A stretch of 64,000 nt of DNA from Planctomycetota bacterium (GCA_029260735.1 JAJDCR010000132.1:1-64000); one strand, 5' to 3'. Numbered from the stretch's first letter, positions 44,223 to 52,296 are shown. The notes: generated from the letters alone by a model not told the origin. Program-made: numbers and translations.

Positions 44223-45109
44223 TGGCCACTGTCAAATATCTAGATCGAGATGAGGAAGAACAGGAAATTTATATCACTGAAAAGCCTTTAGTCTTTGGTT
44301 CCTCCTCGCAATGTGATTGCCCTATTCCACTTATGCCAGGGATAGCAGGAAAACATGTCCAGTTTTTCCTTGAAGATGGCGAGTATTATCTCGAAAGTCT
44401 AACTAAGAAGGAAACCAGGGCTAATTACGCGAGGCAAGACAGCTATAAACCCGTTAGAGAGGGTCAATGTGTTATTATTCGAGATTCTTTACAGGTGGCT
44501 CTAGGAAACTACGAGCTCATACTTCAGTTCTCTAACCCCAAGTACCAGATAGCCGATATGATGAGCGAATCTGGTGATTTTAATATGACTTTCGTGAAAA
44601 AACAAAAGGTGAGTACTCCTGAATCTTGGATGTTTGACTACCTACGAGAATTTCATTTTCGCCTATCCTGTACAGAGAAAAAGTCTTTTGATGTTTTTAT
44701 TTTAAAAAGCGTAATGGAAGCTTTCCCAAGTATCTCCATGAGCATTATATATACCTTTCCGATAGTAGATAAAAAAAGAAAAATCAAAAAAGAAAGATAT
44801 CTCAGGAGACGCGAAAAGCCAGAGCACGAAGCATCTAAAAATTGTATCAAAAGAGTATTGAGGTCCAAAGAAGCTCACCTCTTCAATGTAGAACCCGATC
44901 ATCTAGACGAAAATAGAACTCTCCAAGAAAACTCTGTCCTCTCTTGCATGATATTCCCAGTCTTTGAGCAGGATGATATTATCGCTCTCCTCTACTTTGA
45001 AAGTGACAACATTATCCACAATGAAGATTTTCATAAGCTACTCCAGTTACTAGAAATAGGTGGTATCATGAATATTATCTCGTTTTGTCTTTTCTGGAGA
45101 GAAAGATGA
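44222..45109 (+). CDS. FHA domain protein with GAF-like C-terminus
   Basis: A 295-residue protein. Residues about 5-105 form an FHA phosphothreonine-binding domain: 'PLVFGSSSQCDCPIP', 'AGKHVQFFLEDGEYYLES', 'LQVALGNYEL'. Residues about 140-290 have a GAF-like pattern ('LSCMIFPVFEQDDIIALLYF'). FHA+GAF proteins are common in bacterial kinase signalling. It overlaps the kinase start (ATGA at 45106-45109), so the two are co-expressed. Presumably it reads phosphothreonine marks made by the next gene's product. Confidence 0.82.
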   Translation: MATVKYLDRDEEEQEIYITEKPLVFGSSSQCDCPIPLMPGIAGKHVQFFLEDGEYYLESLTKKETRANYARQDSYKPVREGQCVIIRDSLQVALGNYELILQFSNPKYQIADMMSESGDFNMTFVKKQKVSTPESWMFDYLREFHFRLSCTEKKSFDVFILKSVMEAFPSISMSIIYTFPIVDKKRKIKKERYLRRREKPEHEASKNCIKRVLRSKEAHLFNVEPDHLDENRTLQENSVLSCMIFPVFEQDDIIALLYFESDNIIHNEDFHKLLQLLEIGGIMNIISFCLFWRER

Positions 45110-46179
45110 AGGATAGCAAAGATCTAGATTACAACACTTTTTTTAGAGAACTACTGGAGGACTACAGCGAGAAGGTCCCTATAAAAATCTGGCAACAACT
45201 CGTTAACCTGCTTCGGCCAGATACATACTTGGTACAAAGATTTGTCATGCAAGGAGGAGAGTGTGTTGCTCTTCTGGTACGCGACGAGCTAGACCGAGAA
45301 ATATTCCTCAAGTTGCTCCTGCCTGATGAGCAGTTAGATTCATTCGGTAGTGATAAAAACATGAAAAAAAGAATGATGCGAGGAACTGCTCTACAATCTC
45401 TTTTCCATAAGAAATGCTCTGTCGGCATCGTTCCAGAAGTATTCGATGTTTCATTCTTCGAAGATCGCTCATATGTCTGTATGCAATGGGTAGACGGGAA
45501 GCCCCTCTTAGACCACCTCCAGGCTACTGAAGATTTCGATGAGCGAATAGATGTGTTTTTAGAAGTAGCCAGGGCTGTCGAGGAAATCCATAGCTATGGG
45601 ATAGTCCACGGAGATATCAAGGACATCAATATCAAGATATCCAAGGGGAAAGCTGCGATACTCGACTGGGGACATGCAAAGAAAATGGAAGGCTCTGTTG
45701 AAATCACTCAAGAGCATATTGGCATGGGTAGCGTTCTTCACATGGCCCCCGAGCAAATGGGGATGGCAAAGTACCGCAGCTACCAATCTGATGTTTATGC
45801 TGCTGGAGTTGTCCTATGGCAATGCTGTTCTCAACGTGAGCCCATACAAATAGAAACGGAGAGAGGGCCAGAGGTGTATTGTGATCCTGCTTACATGCCC
45901 ATTTCTTACCAAGCAATTTTTACTCGCGCTAGGAACAAGGATCTTCAAGAGAGGTATCAAGATATTAAGGAGATGATTGATGCTGTCGAAAGTTTGCTCA
46001 AGAAAGATCGCTACAAGAAATCTCAGCGAATCGAGGCCAAAAAAATTATACAGGTAGTTCAGGGGAAAGCCGATGAGAAAACCGAGATCTACCACGAGAA
46101 GAAATACAGCTCACATAAGTTGACTAATATTCTCACTAAATTCTTTCTACAGGCTAGCGAGTTAAAGAGAAACCAGTGA
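45106..46179 (+). CDS. Phage-encoded Ser/Thr protein kinase
   Basis: A 357-residue kinase. Lys69 in 'IFLKLL' is the likely ATP lysine. The catalytic loop is 'HGDIKDINI' with Asp170, followed by Asp187 in 'LDWGHAK' (DFG variant) and 'HMAPEQMG'. All catalytic residues are present, so it should be active. Unlike the kinase at 10289 it has no membrane helix and no sensor domain. ATG 45106 is chosen because GGAGAG precedes it and it overlaps the FHA gene stop. The C-terminus is basic. Substrates are unknown; the FHA partner suggests autophosphorylation signalling. Confidence 0.88.
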   Translation: MKDSKDLDYNTFFRELLEDYSEKVPIKIWQQLVNLLRPDTYLVQRFVMQGGECVALLVRDELDREIFLKLLLPDEQLDSFGSDKNMKKRMMRGTALQSLFHKKCSVGIVPEVFDVSFFEDRSYVCMQWVDGKPLLDHLQATEDFDERIDVFLEVARAVEEIHSYGIVHGDIKDINIKISKGKAAILDWGHAKKMEGSVEITQEHIGMGSVLHMAPEQMGMAKYRSYQSDVYAAGVVLWQCCSQREPIQIETERGPEVYCDPAYMPISYQAIFTRARNKDLQERYQDIKEMIDAVESLLKKDRYKKSQRIEAKKIIQVVQGKADEKTEIYHEKKYSSHKLTNILTKFFLQASELKRNQ

Positions 46180-46472
46180 CAAATAAAAAACCTAAACGCC
46201 AAGTTATTAACGAACACAAATATGAGGCGCAAGACGCCTTCTTCGCTGCTTGGAACAAAAAGAGAAAAGAAGGGGACTCTTCACCTAGTCCGGGGTTCAG
46301 TAAGACGGTCAACGATGCTACTTTTTCTGATAACAAAGTTGTTTTGCAAATGATCCGAGACAAAGACAAAAAAGGACAGCAAGGAGTCAAGAAGTACATC
46401 GAAAGAAAAAAACAACACACCGATACTAAGAAAAATATGTGGCAAAGAATAAAGTCATTCTTCTCTAAATAA
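46176..46472 (+). CDS. Small basic protein coupled to the phage kinase
   Basis: A 98-residue Lys-rich protein starting at GTG 46176 within the kinase stop (GTGA). No known domain; it contains a Ser/Thr-rich stretch ('GDSSPSPGFSKTVNDATFSD') that could be a phosphorylation target. It ends the plus-strand phage operon. Possible kinase substrate or DNA-binding protein; both are inferences. Confidence 0.6.
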   Translation: MTNKKPKRQVINEHKYEAQDAFFAAWNKKRKEGDSSPSPGFSKTVNDATFSDNKVVLQMIRDKDKKGQQGVKKYIERKKQHTDTKKNMWQRIKSFFSK

Positions 46473-46535
46473 TTTTTCTTGATCTCAGATTTCCTCTCAC
46501 GGGGAAAGCTGACTGGGCATGGCGACTTATGTATT

Positions 46536-46675
46536 GATATAAGGTATATATACCTTATATCATATAAGAAAAAAAATGTCAAGTTTTATTTCTTATCCTT
46601 ATTTTTGAAGGGATGAAAAGAAAAAACTTGACATTTTTACATTAATTATGTAAGGTATATATACCTTACATAATT
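46536..46675. promoter_or_regulatory. Symmetric divergent promoter with two perfect palindromes
   Basis: A 26-bp palindrome (46536-46561) and a 32-bp palindrome (46644-46675) share the core AAGGTATATATACCTT. Between them, AAAATGTCAAGTTTT (46572-46586) and AAAACTTGACATTTT (46622-46636) form an inverted repeat containing two outward-facing -35 boxes (TTGACA). The leftward promoter has TATAAG 17 bases from its -35. The rightward one leads to the AbiEi-like gene. The palindromes cover the -10 regions and look like repressor operators. AbiEi proteins are known to bind inverted repeats in their own promoter. Confidence 0.75.
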
Positions 46676-46695
46676 TCTTAAAGAAAGGGAATTTA

Positions 46696-47589
46696 GTGCC
46701 GGGACTTAATAGATTTCAGATGCTCCAGCATGCAAAACCAGAAATTACTAAATTTTTCTCTGAAACCAAAAAAGATATTTTTTCACCTCAAGACATTGCA
46801 CGCATTATATTAGAAAAATCTATGGAATGGAGACTTGCAAAAGTCACAACAGAGGAAGACTTTGCCAGGTTTTTAAAAGAAAGAAATATCCTTAAAGAAA
46901 TAAAAATAACTTTCTCTGGGCAAGATAAAGAAGTATTCAGATATGTTAAGGGAGATGTATCTAACTATCAGATTGCCTTGTCACTAAATAGACAATCTTA
47001 CATTAGTCACTATACAGCCGTTTTTTTGCACGGTCTGACAAACAATATTCCAAAAAGAGTTTATACAAATACTGAGCAGTCAAGAAAATCTAACCCCCCG
47101 AATAAAAGCAATCTAACTCAAGAAAAAATTGATAGTGCCTTTTCCAAACCAATGCGTAAAACAAAAAATATCGCTACATTTTTTGATAACAGTGTATGTT
47201 TAATAAACGGTAAAAACTTAAATCGTTTAGGGGTATCGGAAATTCCCGTAGCTAATGCAACTATACCGGTTACAAATATTGAAAGAACCCTCATCGATAT
47301 AGCTGTAAGGCCGGACTATTGCGGAGGGGTATACGAAGTTCAGGAAGTCTATGCCATGGCTAAAGGGCAAATATCTTCAAACAGGCTTTTAGCAACCTTA
47401 AAAAAAATAGATTTTATTTATCCCTACCATCAGGTCATTGGATTTTACTTAGAAAAAGCCGGATACAAGGAAGAAATACTTCGACTATTTGAAAAAGAAG
47501 ACAAGCTGTTCAATTTTTATCTGGCCTATGATATGAAAGATAAGCAATTCTCTAAGCGCTGGAAGTTGTTTTATCCAAAAGGTCTGTAA
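46696..47589 (+). CDS. AbiEi-like antitoxin (type IV toxin-antitoxin)
   Basis: A 297-residue protein from GTG 46696 with AAGGGA upstream. An N-terminal winged-HTH-like segment ('FSPQDIARIILEK') is followed by the AbiEi C-terminal core: 'SYISHYTAVFLHGLT', 'VTNIERTLIDIAVRPDYCGG' and 'PYHQVIGFYLEKAGY'. AbiEi represses its operon and neutralises AbiEii. Here the toxin gene lies on the opposite strand and the two 3' ends overlap by 38 bases, unlike the standard co-directional pair. The palindromic promoter upstream fits autoregulation. Confidence 0.8.
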   Translation: MPGLNRFQMLQHAKPEITKFFSETKKDIFSPQDIARIILEKSMEWRLAKVTTEEDFARFLKERNILKEIKITFSGQDKEVFRYVKGDVSNYQIALSLNRQSYISHYTAVFLHGLTNNIPKRVYTNTEQSRKSNPPNKSNLTQEKIDSAFSKPMRKTKNIATFFDNSVCLINGKNLNRLGVSEIPVANATIPVTNIERTLIDIAVRPDYCGGVYEVQEVYAMAKGQISSNRLLATLKKIDFIYPYHQVIGFYLEKAGYKEEILRLFEKEDKLFNFYLAYDMKDKQFSKRWKLFYPKGL

Positions 47590-48448
47590 GCCTTTTACAA
47601 ATCTCTACAGTGTAGTTAAAATAATAATCGTAATTGTGAATATTTGTTGAGGTAACCGTCTCAACTACCGAGTTAAAATCAAGTTTATGAAATTCTTTTG
47701 TATTCTCTATCTTTCCTAAAAAATCCATAGGAACCTTTTTGATTTCAAATATTTTTATCAGAGTCTTTAGATTCTCAGAATCAAAAATTTCACTTTCTAC
47801 ACTTGGCTCCCACTCAATGATAGAGTGAATATCAAAAAAATCTCTTGCTCGCGGTTTAGGTTTCGTTTTTATGATTTCAGAATATTTCTCTACTTGTTGA
47901 CATAAAGCACGTAATTTTTCATAAACAATCATCACTGGCGTATAGCAGAAAACTGTGTAGCCATCTAGCTCAACGTCGACCTTTCCACCACAATACTCAT
48001 GTTTACTAATATCTACTTTAAATTTTCCTTTGCCATGAATCTGTAATAAATTTCGTCTTAACTGATTTAGATCATCTTTATACACCTGATACTTCTCATC
48101 ACGTATAATTTTAAATTCGAGTTTATAACCTCCCCAGAAGTCTGGGTTTTTTGTTTTTTTATCTGGTTGTTGTGTAAGAGTAACATCAAAAATATGATAG
48201 CCTTCGGGTAAAAAGGTTTCTTTTAGTGCAGTTTCTAACTTTTGTCGTACAATCTCTACGCTTTGCAAAAAATCAGACTCCATAGAAACATCAACATCCA
48301 TTGAGCCTCTGTTGTTTACATTGTAAAGGATGTTTAAAGCATTCCCGCCTTTTACCACAAAAACGCTCATCAAGTCATCATCAGAAAACAATGATATAAT
48401 AACTAACTTCTTTATCTTCTCGATTTCGTCAAGGTCAGATTGAGCCAC
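47552..48448 (-). CDS. AbiEii/AbiGii-like nucleotidyltransferase toxin
   Basis: A 298-residue protein with 'FVVKGGNALNILYN' then 'RGSMDVDVSME', the GG...S-x-DxD signature of the AbiEii/MenT nucleotidyltransferase family, near residues 30-58. Later motifs 'MIVYEKLRALCQQ' and 'RARDFFDIHSI' (K/R-DxxD) are typical. These enzymes transfer nucleotides to RNA, blocking growth or phage. GTG 48448 follows AAGGA. A TATAAT -10 lies at 48497-48492. It is convergent with the AbiEi-like gene, so transcripts would collide. Confidence 0.85.
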   Translation of the reverse strand: MAQSDLDEIEKIKKLVIISLFSDDDLMSVFVVKGGNALNILYNVNNRGSMDVDVSMESDFLQSVEIVRQKLETALKETFLPEGYHIFDVTLTQQPDKKTKNPDFWGGYKLEFKIIRDEKYQVYKDDLNQLRRNLLQIHGKGKFKVDISKHEYCGGKVDVELDGYTVFCYTPVMIVYEKLRALCQQVEKYSEIIKTKPKPRARDFFDIHSIIEWEPSVESEIFDSENLKTLIKIFEIKKVPMDFLGKIENTKEFHKLDFNSVVETVTSTNIHNYDYYFNYTVEICKRLTDLLDKTTSSA

Positions 48449-48491
48449 AATATTTCCTTAAAAATAACATGCTTTGTTTACCTGTAATTTG

Positions 48492-48497
48492 ATTATA
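48492..48497 (-). promoter_or_regulatory. Likely -10 box of the AbiEii-like gene
   Basis: TATAAT on the minus strand, 44 bases before the GTG start; the -35 (TTCGGG at 17 bases) is weak, suggesting low or regulated expression. Confidence 0.45.
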
Positions 48498-48570
48498 CCA
48501 AGAGAATTATTGTTCCCGAAAGGAAAAACACTTTGCCGTTTATTTCTAGGAAAATAAGGAGCAATTTAGA

Positions 48571-48590
48571 AGGCGCTGTTGCAAAAAATA
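48571..48590. mobile_element. Possible IS6-type terminal inverted repeat
   Basis: GGCGCTGTTGCAAA here differs by one base from the common IS6/IS26-family end GGCACTGTTGCAAA. No transposase or matching second end was seen, so this would be a solitary remnant, next to a truncated gene. Confidence 0.35.
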
Positions 48591-48630
48591 CAACGACAAA
48601 AATTTTTGAACTTGACCACTAAGAAAGGAT

Positions 48631-48924
48631 CTAACTTTGTTGAACTTGTAAGTCTAATCCAAGTACTTTTATTAACTCTTTTCTGCTAAGGTTTCTCTCT
48701 TCTTCCAGTTGGTAGTAATGTCCATTTTCGTCGATCAAAAGAACATCTATTCTCTCTTCTTTGACTTCCAGAGTAACAGACTCGTATCCGCAGACATCGA
48801 CAATCTTTCCGGTATGGATTCCCAAAACATCTAGCGTTTCCCCCGTGAAAACTTTCATCATCCACTTGAAAATGATGTCGAAGTTGTGTTTATAGTTTAT
48901 CCCATCTTTGCCGCCAATACCCAT
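48631..48924 (-). pseudogene. Truncated Rpn/PD-(D/E)XK-family nuclease-transposase fragment
   Basis: A 97-residue reading frame with the start of Rpn proteins: 'HNFDIIFKWMMKVFTGETLD' and 'ERIDVLLIDENGHYYQLEEE'. After this PD-(D/E)XK core start, the typical ~200 further residues are missing, and the frame jumps to a C-terminal-like end 'LGLDLQVQQS'. It appears to be an internal-deletion product and is probably inactive. Next to the IS6-like end. Confidence 0.55.
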
Positions 48925-48990
48925 ATTCTTTTTACGCCTTTCTGCTTCATTTTGTTTGCTGCTTGTGAGAAATGACCTTCAACTATATTT

Positions 48991-49209
48991 CTAAAAAACG
49001 CTCGCATTGCTACTCTCCCGAACAAGCAAAATACTAACGCTCTTCAACACATCAACAGAAGGAACCTTCTTCCTATTAATCACCTCATTGAGATAGCTAG
49101 GACTAATCTCCAGCATCAAAGCGACCTGTCGATTACTCTTCTTATTGCGAATCATCCCAGCTTCCAAGCTGTTTATGATATGCTTGCTCTCCTTCTTCGT
49201 TAGATACAT
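48991..49209 (-). CDS. XRE-family HTH repressor, copy 1
   Basis: A 72-residue protein; the HTH is 'SNRQVALMLEISPSYLNEVI'. ATG 49209 is chosen because GGAGG lies before it. A near-identical gene lies at 55567-55770, and the shared DNA extends about 175 bases upstream. ATCACG and CGTGAT flanking the start region are conserved in both copies and may form the repressor's operator. Confidence 0.85.
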   Translation of the reverse strand: MYLTKKESKHIINSLEAGMIRNKKSNRQVALMLEISPSYLNEVINRKKVPSVDVLKSVSILLVRESSNASVF

Positions 49210-49385
49210 CACGACCTCCACCGATACCATAAATACCAGATCGCGTGATGATACCAGCGCATCTTAGTCACTCCTCGAAGATGGGGTAACTCCGCTGTCT
49301 TTCTCTCCTCTTTCTTTTCGCTTTTAGTCTCATCACTCCACTAAAACATGGCAACTCTCCTAACCAAAGATCATTCCGAAAAACG
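49024..49385 (-). repeat. 360-bp direct repeat, left copy
   Basis: Carries most of the XRE gene plus its upstream region; matches 55585-55946 at a constant offset of 6561 bases with scattered substitutions. The two copies bracket the replication block. Confidence 0.85.
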
Positions 49386-49562
49386 CTACTATCGCATCCC
49401 ATATACAAAAAACATCATATCTACGCCCAAAAGAAAACAACCTTTGCCACGCTGAAAAAACCGCATCCTGCTCAGCGATCACTGAGAATACATAGTGATC
49501 AATAATCATATATTTGCCTGCGCGGATATCATCCATGATGTCCTAATTTAGCAAAAAAGATC
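49386..49562. promoter_or_regulatory. Regulatory region with two inverted repeats
   Basis: GATCACT/AGTGATC (49477-49500, 10-base gap) and the imperfect palindrome GGATATCATC-CATGATGTCC (49524-49543) lie just upstream of the promoter at 49563. They look like binding sites of a regulator, possibly one of the XRE proteins. Confidence 0.5.
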
Positions 49563-49591
49563 TTGACAAACATGATAACCAAGTGTAGGAT
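49563..49591 (+). promoter_or_regulatory. Promoter P1
   Basis: TTGACA, 17-base spacer, TAGGAT. The bases TTGACAAACATG and AACC are shared with the promoter at 49969, implying common control. Confidence 0.7.
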
Positions 49592-49631
49592 TTTGTAAAA
49601 ATTCAATTCATCAAAAGTTAGGAAATAACAA

Positions 49632-49925
49632 ATGGCATCTATTGATGAACTAGAGAAAAAACTAGAGAACTTGAAAAAACATCACTCCTTCATGGAAGAA
49701 AAACTAGGATGGAAAGTTTACGGGTTCAGGATAAACAAGCAGAAAAGAACTGTGAGAGGAGACTACAGGTTTTATGCAAGCAAAAAGGTTCAGGGTAAAA
49801 CTAGACACGTCTATATATCTTCAACAGTTACAACAATTGATGAGATAATGGAGCTAGTAGAGAAAAAAATAGCGAAAGATGAATTGCCAGTATCCCTTAT
49901 GGATTTTGGAGTAGAGAAATCTTAG
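49632..49925 (+). CDS. Small protein, unknown
   Basis: A 97-residue basic protein with AGGA before its ATG. An N-terminal coiled coil ('DELEKKLENLKKHHSFMEE') is followed by a basic, aromatic part ('GWKVYGFRINKQKRTVRGDY'). No family recognised. It is under promoter P1 and stands alone; its nucleic-acid-like charge suggests binding, without proof. Confidence 0.65.
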   Translation: MASIDELEKKLENLKKHHSFMEEKLGWKVYGFRINKQKRTVRGDYRFYASKKVQGKTRHVYISSTVTTIDEIMELVEKKIAKDELPVSLMDFGVEKS

Positions 49926-49968
49926 AGTAATTATTTTCCCAAAAATATATTTTTTTGCCCAAAGGTTC

Positions 49969-49997
49969 TTGACAAACATGTGAACCTTTATTATAAT
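49969..49997 (+). promoter_or_regulatory. Promoter P2 (near consensus)
   Basis: TTGACA, 17-base spacer, TATAAT: a full consensus match. The spacer begins AACATGTGAACC, nearly the same as P1 (AACATGATAACC). It drives the small-gene cluster 50041-51273. Confidence 0.85.
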
Positions 49998-50040
49998 TTA
50001 CACAGTTGAATAAAAAATCACTCTACTCGAAAGGAACCAC

Positions 50041-50247
50041 ATGACTACTCAAGAATTTATCACCGTTTGGTTTGCAGCTATTACTTTTATCGCTATGAAA
50101 GGAATGGTCAAATGTATTCTAGGAATTATCGCTGATACACAATGCGCGTTCATCGCCCTCGCAATATTAACCTTCACAGCTCTGATCTTCGCAACGATGA
50201 CGCTCGTATCTTTCTCCAAGATTGAGCCAGTAAAAGGAGCAAAATAA
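50041..50247 (+). CDS. Small membrane protein, unknown
   Basis: A 68-residue protein made mainly of two membrane helices (about 8-28 and 38-60). ATG follows AAAGGAA. First gene of the P2 cluster; TAATG overlap with the next. Function unknown. Confidence 0.65.
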   Translation: MTTQEFITVWFAAITFIAMKGMVKCILGIIADTQCAFIALAILTFTALIFATMTLVSFSKIEPVKGAK

Positions 50248-50552
50248 TGACAAGATATGCTGAACTTTGCCGAGTAGTAGGAAAACGATACGATGGTCTT
50301 AAAGTCGAAGTAGGCAGTAGAATCTATATTAAACAAGAGAATCCATATTTTATCTCTCTTCGTCACCATTGGAAAGACGTAGAGAATGTACACCTGCTAC
50401 CATTTAGTCCAGAAATATCAGGCAAGGTAGTAGAAAGAATAGACTTTATGTGCCAAGGATATCCTTCATCTTTTGTTATCTACGAAGATGAGAATCGTAA
50501 ACGTGTTGTAATGATTTTAGAACAAAGGAGTCGCTTATGCTCTACTACTTAG
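50247..50552 (+). CDS. Small protein, unknown
   Basis: A 101-residue soluble protein; beta-rich start ('YAELCRVVGKRYDGLKVEVG'). Coupled to the preceding membrane protein. Its 3' end overlaps the small gene at 50537. No recognised family. Confidence 0.6.
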   Translation: MTRYAELCRVVGKRYDGLKVEVGSRIYIKQENPYFISLRHHWKDVENVHLLPFSPEISGKVVERIDFMCQGYPSSFVIYEDENRKRVVMILEQRSRLCSTT

Positions 50553-50629
50553 TATTTGTTTTGGTTTGTACTGGAATAGTTGCCTCTGGCCCTATTCAGC
50601 TTATTTTGGAGGAAAAACAATGGATGTGA
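50537..50629 (+). CDS. 30-residue membrane peptide
   Basis: ATG 50537 has AAAGGAG at good spacing and encodes 30 residues with one hydrophobic helix ('LYYLVFVLVCTGIVA'). It overlaps genes on both sides in the manner of this cluster. Confidence 0.45.
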   Translation: MLYYLVFVLVCTGIVASGPIQLILEEKQWM

Positions 50630-50745
50630 TTAAAGTGGGTAGGACTCAAGATACTGGTAATATCAAGAGCCCAAAAGACCTAATCGAAGAAATGAAAGAC
50701 TTCAGATCGTTCAACGAAGCAATGTTTGCTTCAATCAACAACTAG
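50620..50745 (+). CDS. 41-residue protein, unknown
   Basis: ATG 50620 follows GGAGGAAAAAC and yields a 41-residue polar peptide ('MDVIKVGRTQ...'). The ribosome site is the strongest in this cluster. Function unknown. Confidence 0.5.
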   Translation: MDVIKVGRTQDTGNIKSPKDLIEEMKDFRSFNEAMFASINN

Positions 50746-50755
50746 GACACTCAAC

Positions 50756-50771
50756 GGGGGATCACTCCCCC
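50756..50771 (+). promoter_or_regulatory. Hairpin before the zinc-ribbon HTH gene
   Basis: GGGGGA pairs with TCCCCC around TCAC, directly before the AAGGAG ribosome site; similar in type to the hairpin at 29341. It may control access of the ribosome or mRNA stability. Confidence 0.5.
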
Positions 50772-50784
50772 AAGGAGCAAATTC

Positions 50785-51273
50785 ATGCTACAATATTCAC
50801 AACAAACTGTCAAGCCTGTTTACGACAAACCACATTGCAAAAAATGCTACATTAGAATTTTTGATGACAGTGGAGTTTGTAATGATTGCGCCATCAATAC
50901 CGATGCAAATTATTATCCTCGCTCAAAGGTGATTGCCGAGATGAAGAACAAGATAGTCTCGATCGACGTAATGATGACCGCTGGGATTTTCGGCGTATCT
51001 CGCTCTACGATTTATAAATGGATATCCTGGAGTTGGCTTACTAAAGAAGGCGTTCATATTGTCACTGACTCCATGTTCTGGGAGTTAGCCGAAACCAAGT
51101 GCAAAATGATCGAAGCTAGATCTGTTCTAGGTTGTGAAAAGATCTCCTCTTTGAAATCAAATTCTAGGGAAAGAGAAGATAGCCAAACCTACAGTGAATT
51201 ATTACGAATGGTAGAAGATTTGCAGAAAGAAAATCAGGAGCTCCGAGGAATTATCCAAGGGGTAAGCTCATAG
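50785..51273 (+). CDS. Zinc-ribbon HTH protein, unknown
   Basis: A 162-residue protein: two CxxC pairs at the N-terminus ('CKKCYI', 'CNDCAI'), an HTH-like middle ('VMMTAGIFGVSRSTIYKW', about 68-85) and a C-terminal coiled coil. Looks like a DNA-binding regulator of the replication block. It lies just before the origin. Confidence 0.7.
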   Translation: MLQYSQQTVKPVYDKPHCKKCYIRIFDDSGVCNDCAINTDANYYPRSKVIAEMKNKIVSIDVMMTAGIFGVSRSTIYKWISWSWLTKEGVHIVTDSMFWELAETKCKMIEARSVLGCEKISSLKSNSREREDSQTYSELLRMVEDLQKENQELRGIIQGVSS

Positions 51274-51649
51274 AGTAATATTTGTATTACATAAATTATT
51301 CAAGATAGAGCTATATGATAATTGATATGTAGCTCTATACTGATATATCAAAAAAAATACAAATATAAATTTCCTATATCAACCTGTGCAATTAAAAATC
51401 CCAGGGCCGAGCAAGTTTTTCTCGAAATCACCTAGGATTTTAGATCTAACCCATATTTTTTGAATTGGCTTAGCTTTCTTTTCCCAGCGAAGCGAAAAAA
51501 CCACCACCACTTACAAATTTTTTCGCTTTTCTTAGCTTAAAAATGATCTTTGTATGCAAGTTGTCTGTATAGTAGTAGTTTATTAATTGTATATAATATG
51601 TATATAGGATTCGCTTTCCCTTTAAATTACTGGATTATATAAGGAAAAA

Positions 51650-51799
51650 GTGTTCCCAAAGTAATAAAAACATGTTCCTATGGTAATAAAAATGTGTTTT
51701 GAAAGTAATAAAAACATGTTCCTGTAGTAATAAAAGATGCAAAAAAGTGTTCCAAATGTAATAAAAATGTATATAATATGTTGCTATGGTAATAAAAAA
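51650..51799 (+). repeat. Iteron array A
   Basis: Six 22-bp units of pattern RTGTTCCnnnnGTAATAAnAA: four contiguous from 51650, then 51747 and 51778. Inverted copies at 51841-51856 and 51870-51887, near the relic rep start, match the autoregulation layout of iteron plasmids. Confidence 0.85.
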
Positions 51800-52146
51800 G
51801 TGCGTAATTAGGCGTTTATTAGGTATTTTTTTGTAAGCATCGTACTTTTGGAACACTTTTTTGCATCTTTTATTACTACAGGAACACTTTGGGGAGGATT
51901 GAATGGAGAGGTACTTAGAAATATAAGCTAATAACCCAGAGGCGAGCAATCTTTTCTCGAAACCTAGTTTTTTATTAACTAAGCAAAGCAAAAAAACCAC
52001 CACCACTTATAGCTTTTTTCGATATTCTTAGTCTAAAATTGATCTTTGTATGCGAGTTGTCTGTATAGTAGTAGTTATATTAATGTATATAAGAATGTAT
52101 ATAGGATTCGCTTTCCCTTTATATTACTGGACTATATAAGGAAAAA

Positions 52147-52296
52147 ATGTTCCAAAAGTAATAAGAACATGTTCCTATGGTAATAGGAACATGTTTTGAA
52201 AGTAATAAAAACATGTTCCTGTGGTAATAAAAGATGCAAAAACGTGTTCCAAATGTAATAAAAATGTGTATAATATGTTTCTGGGGTAATAATAAA
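52147..52296 (+). repeat. Iteron array B
   Basis: Six units of the same type (52147, 52169, 52191, 52213, 52244, 52275). Inverted half-sites at 52341-52355 and 52367-52385 lie before the functional rep start. Confidence 0.85.

Noticed and set aside
46154-46582. Minus-strand frame of 142 codons behind the leftward promoter
   Set aside because: Overlaps coding sequence of kinase and basic-protein genes and the promoter; low-complexity Phe/Ile/Ser sequence, so antisense RNA is more likely than a protein.
51650-52296. Short repeats resembling CRISPR
   Set aside because: 22-bp units are contiguous without unique spacers and lie before a Rep gene: iterons.
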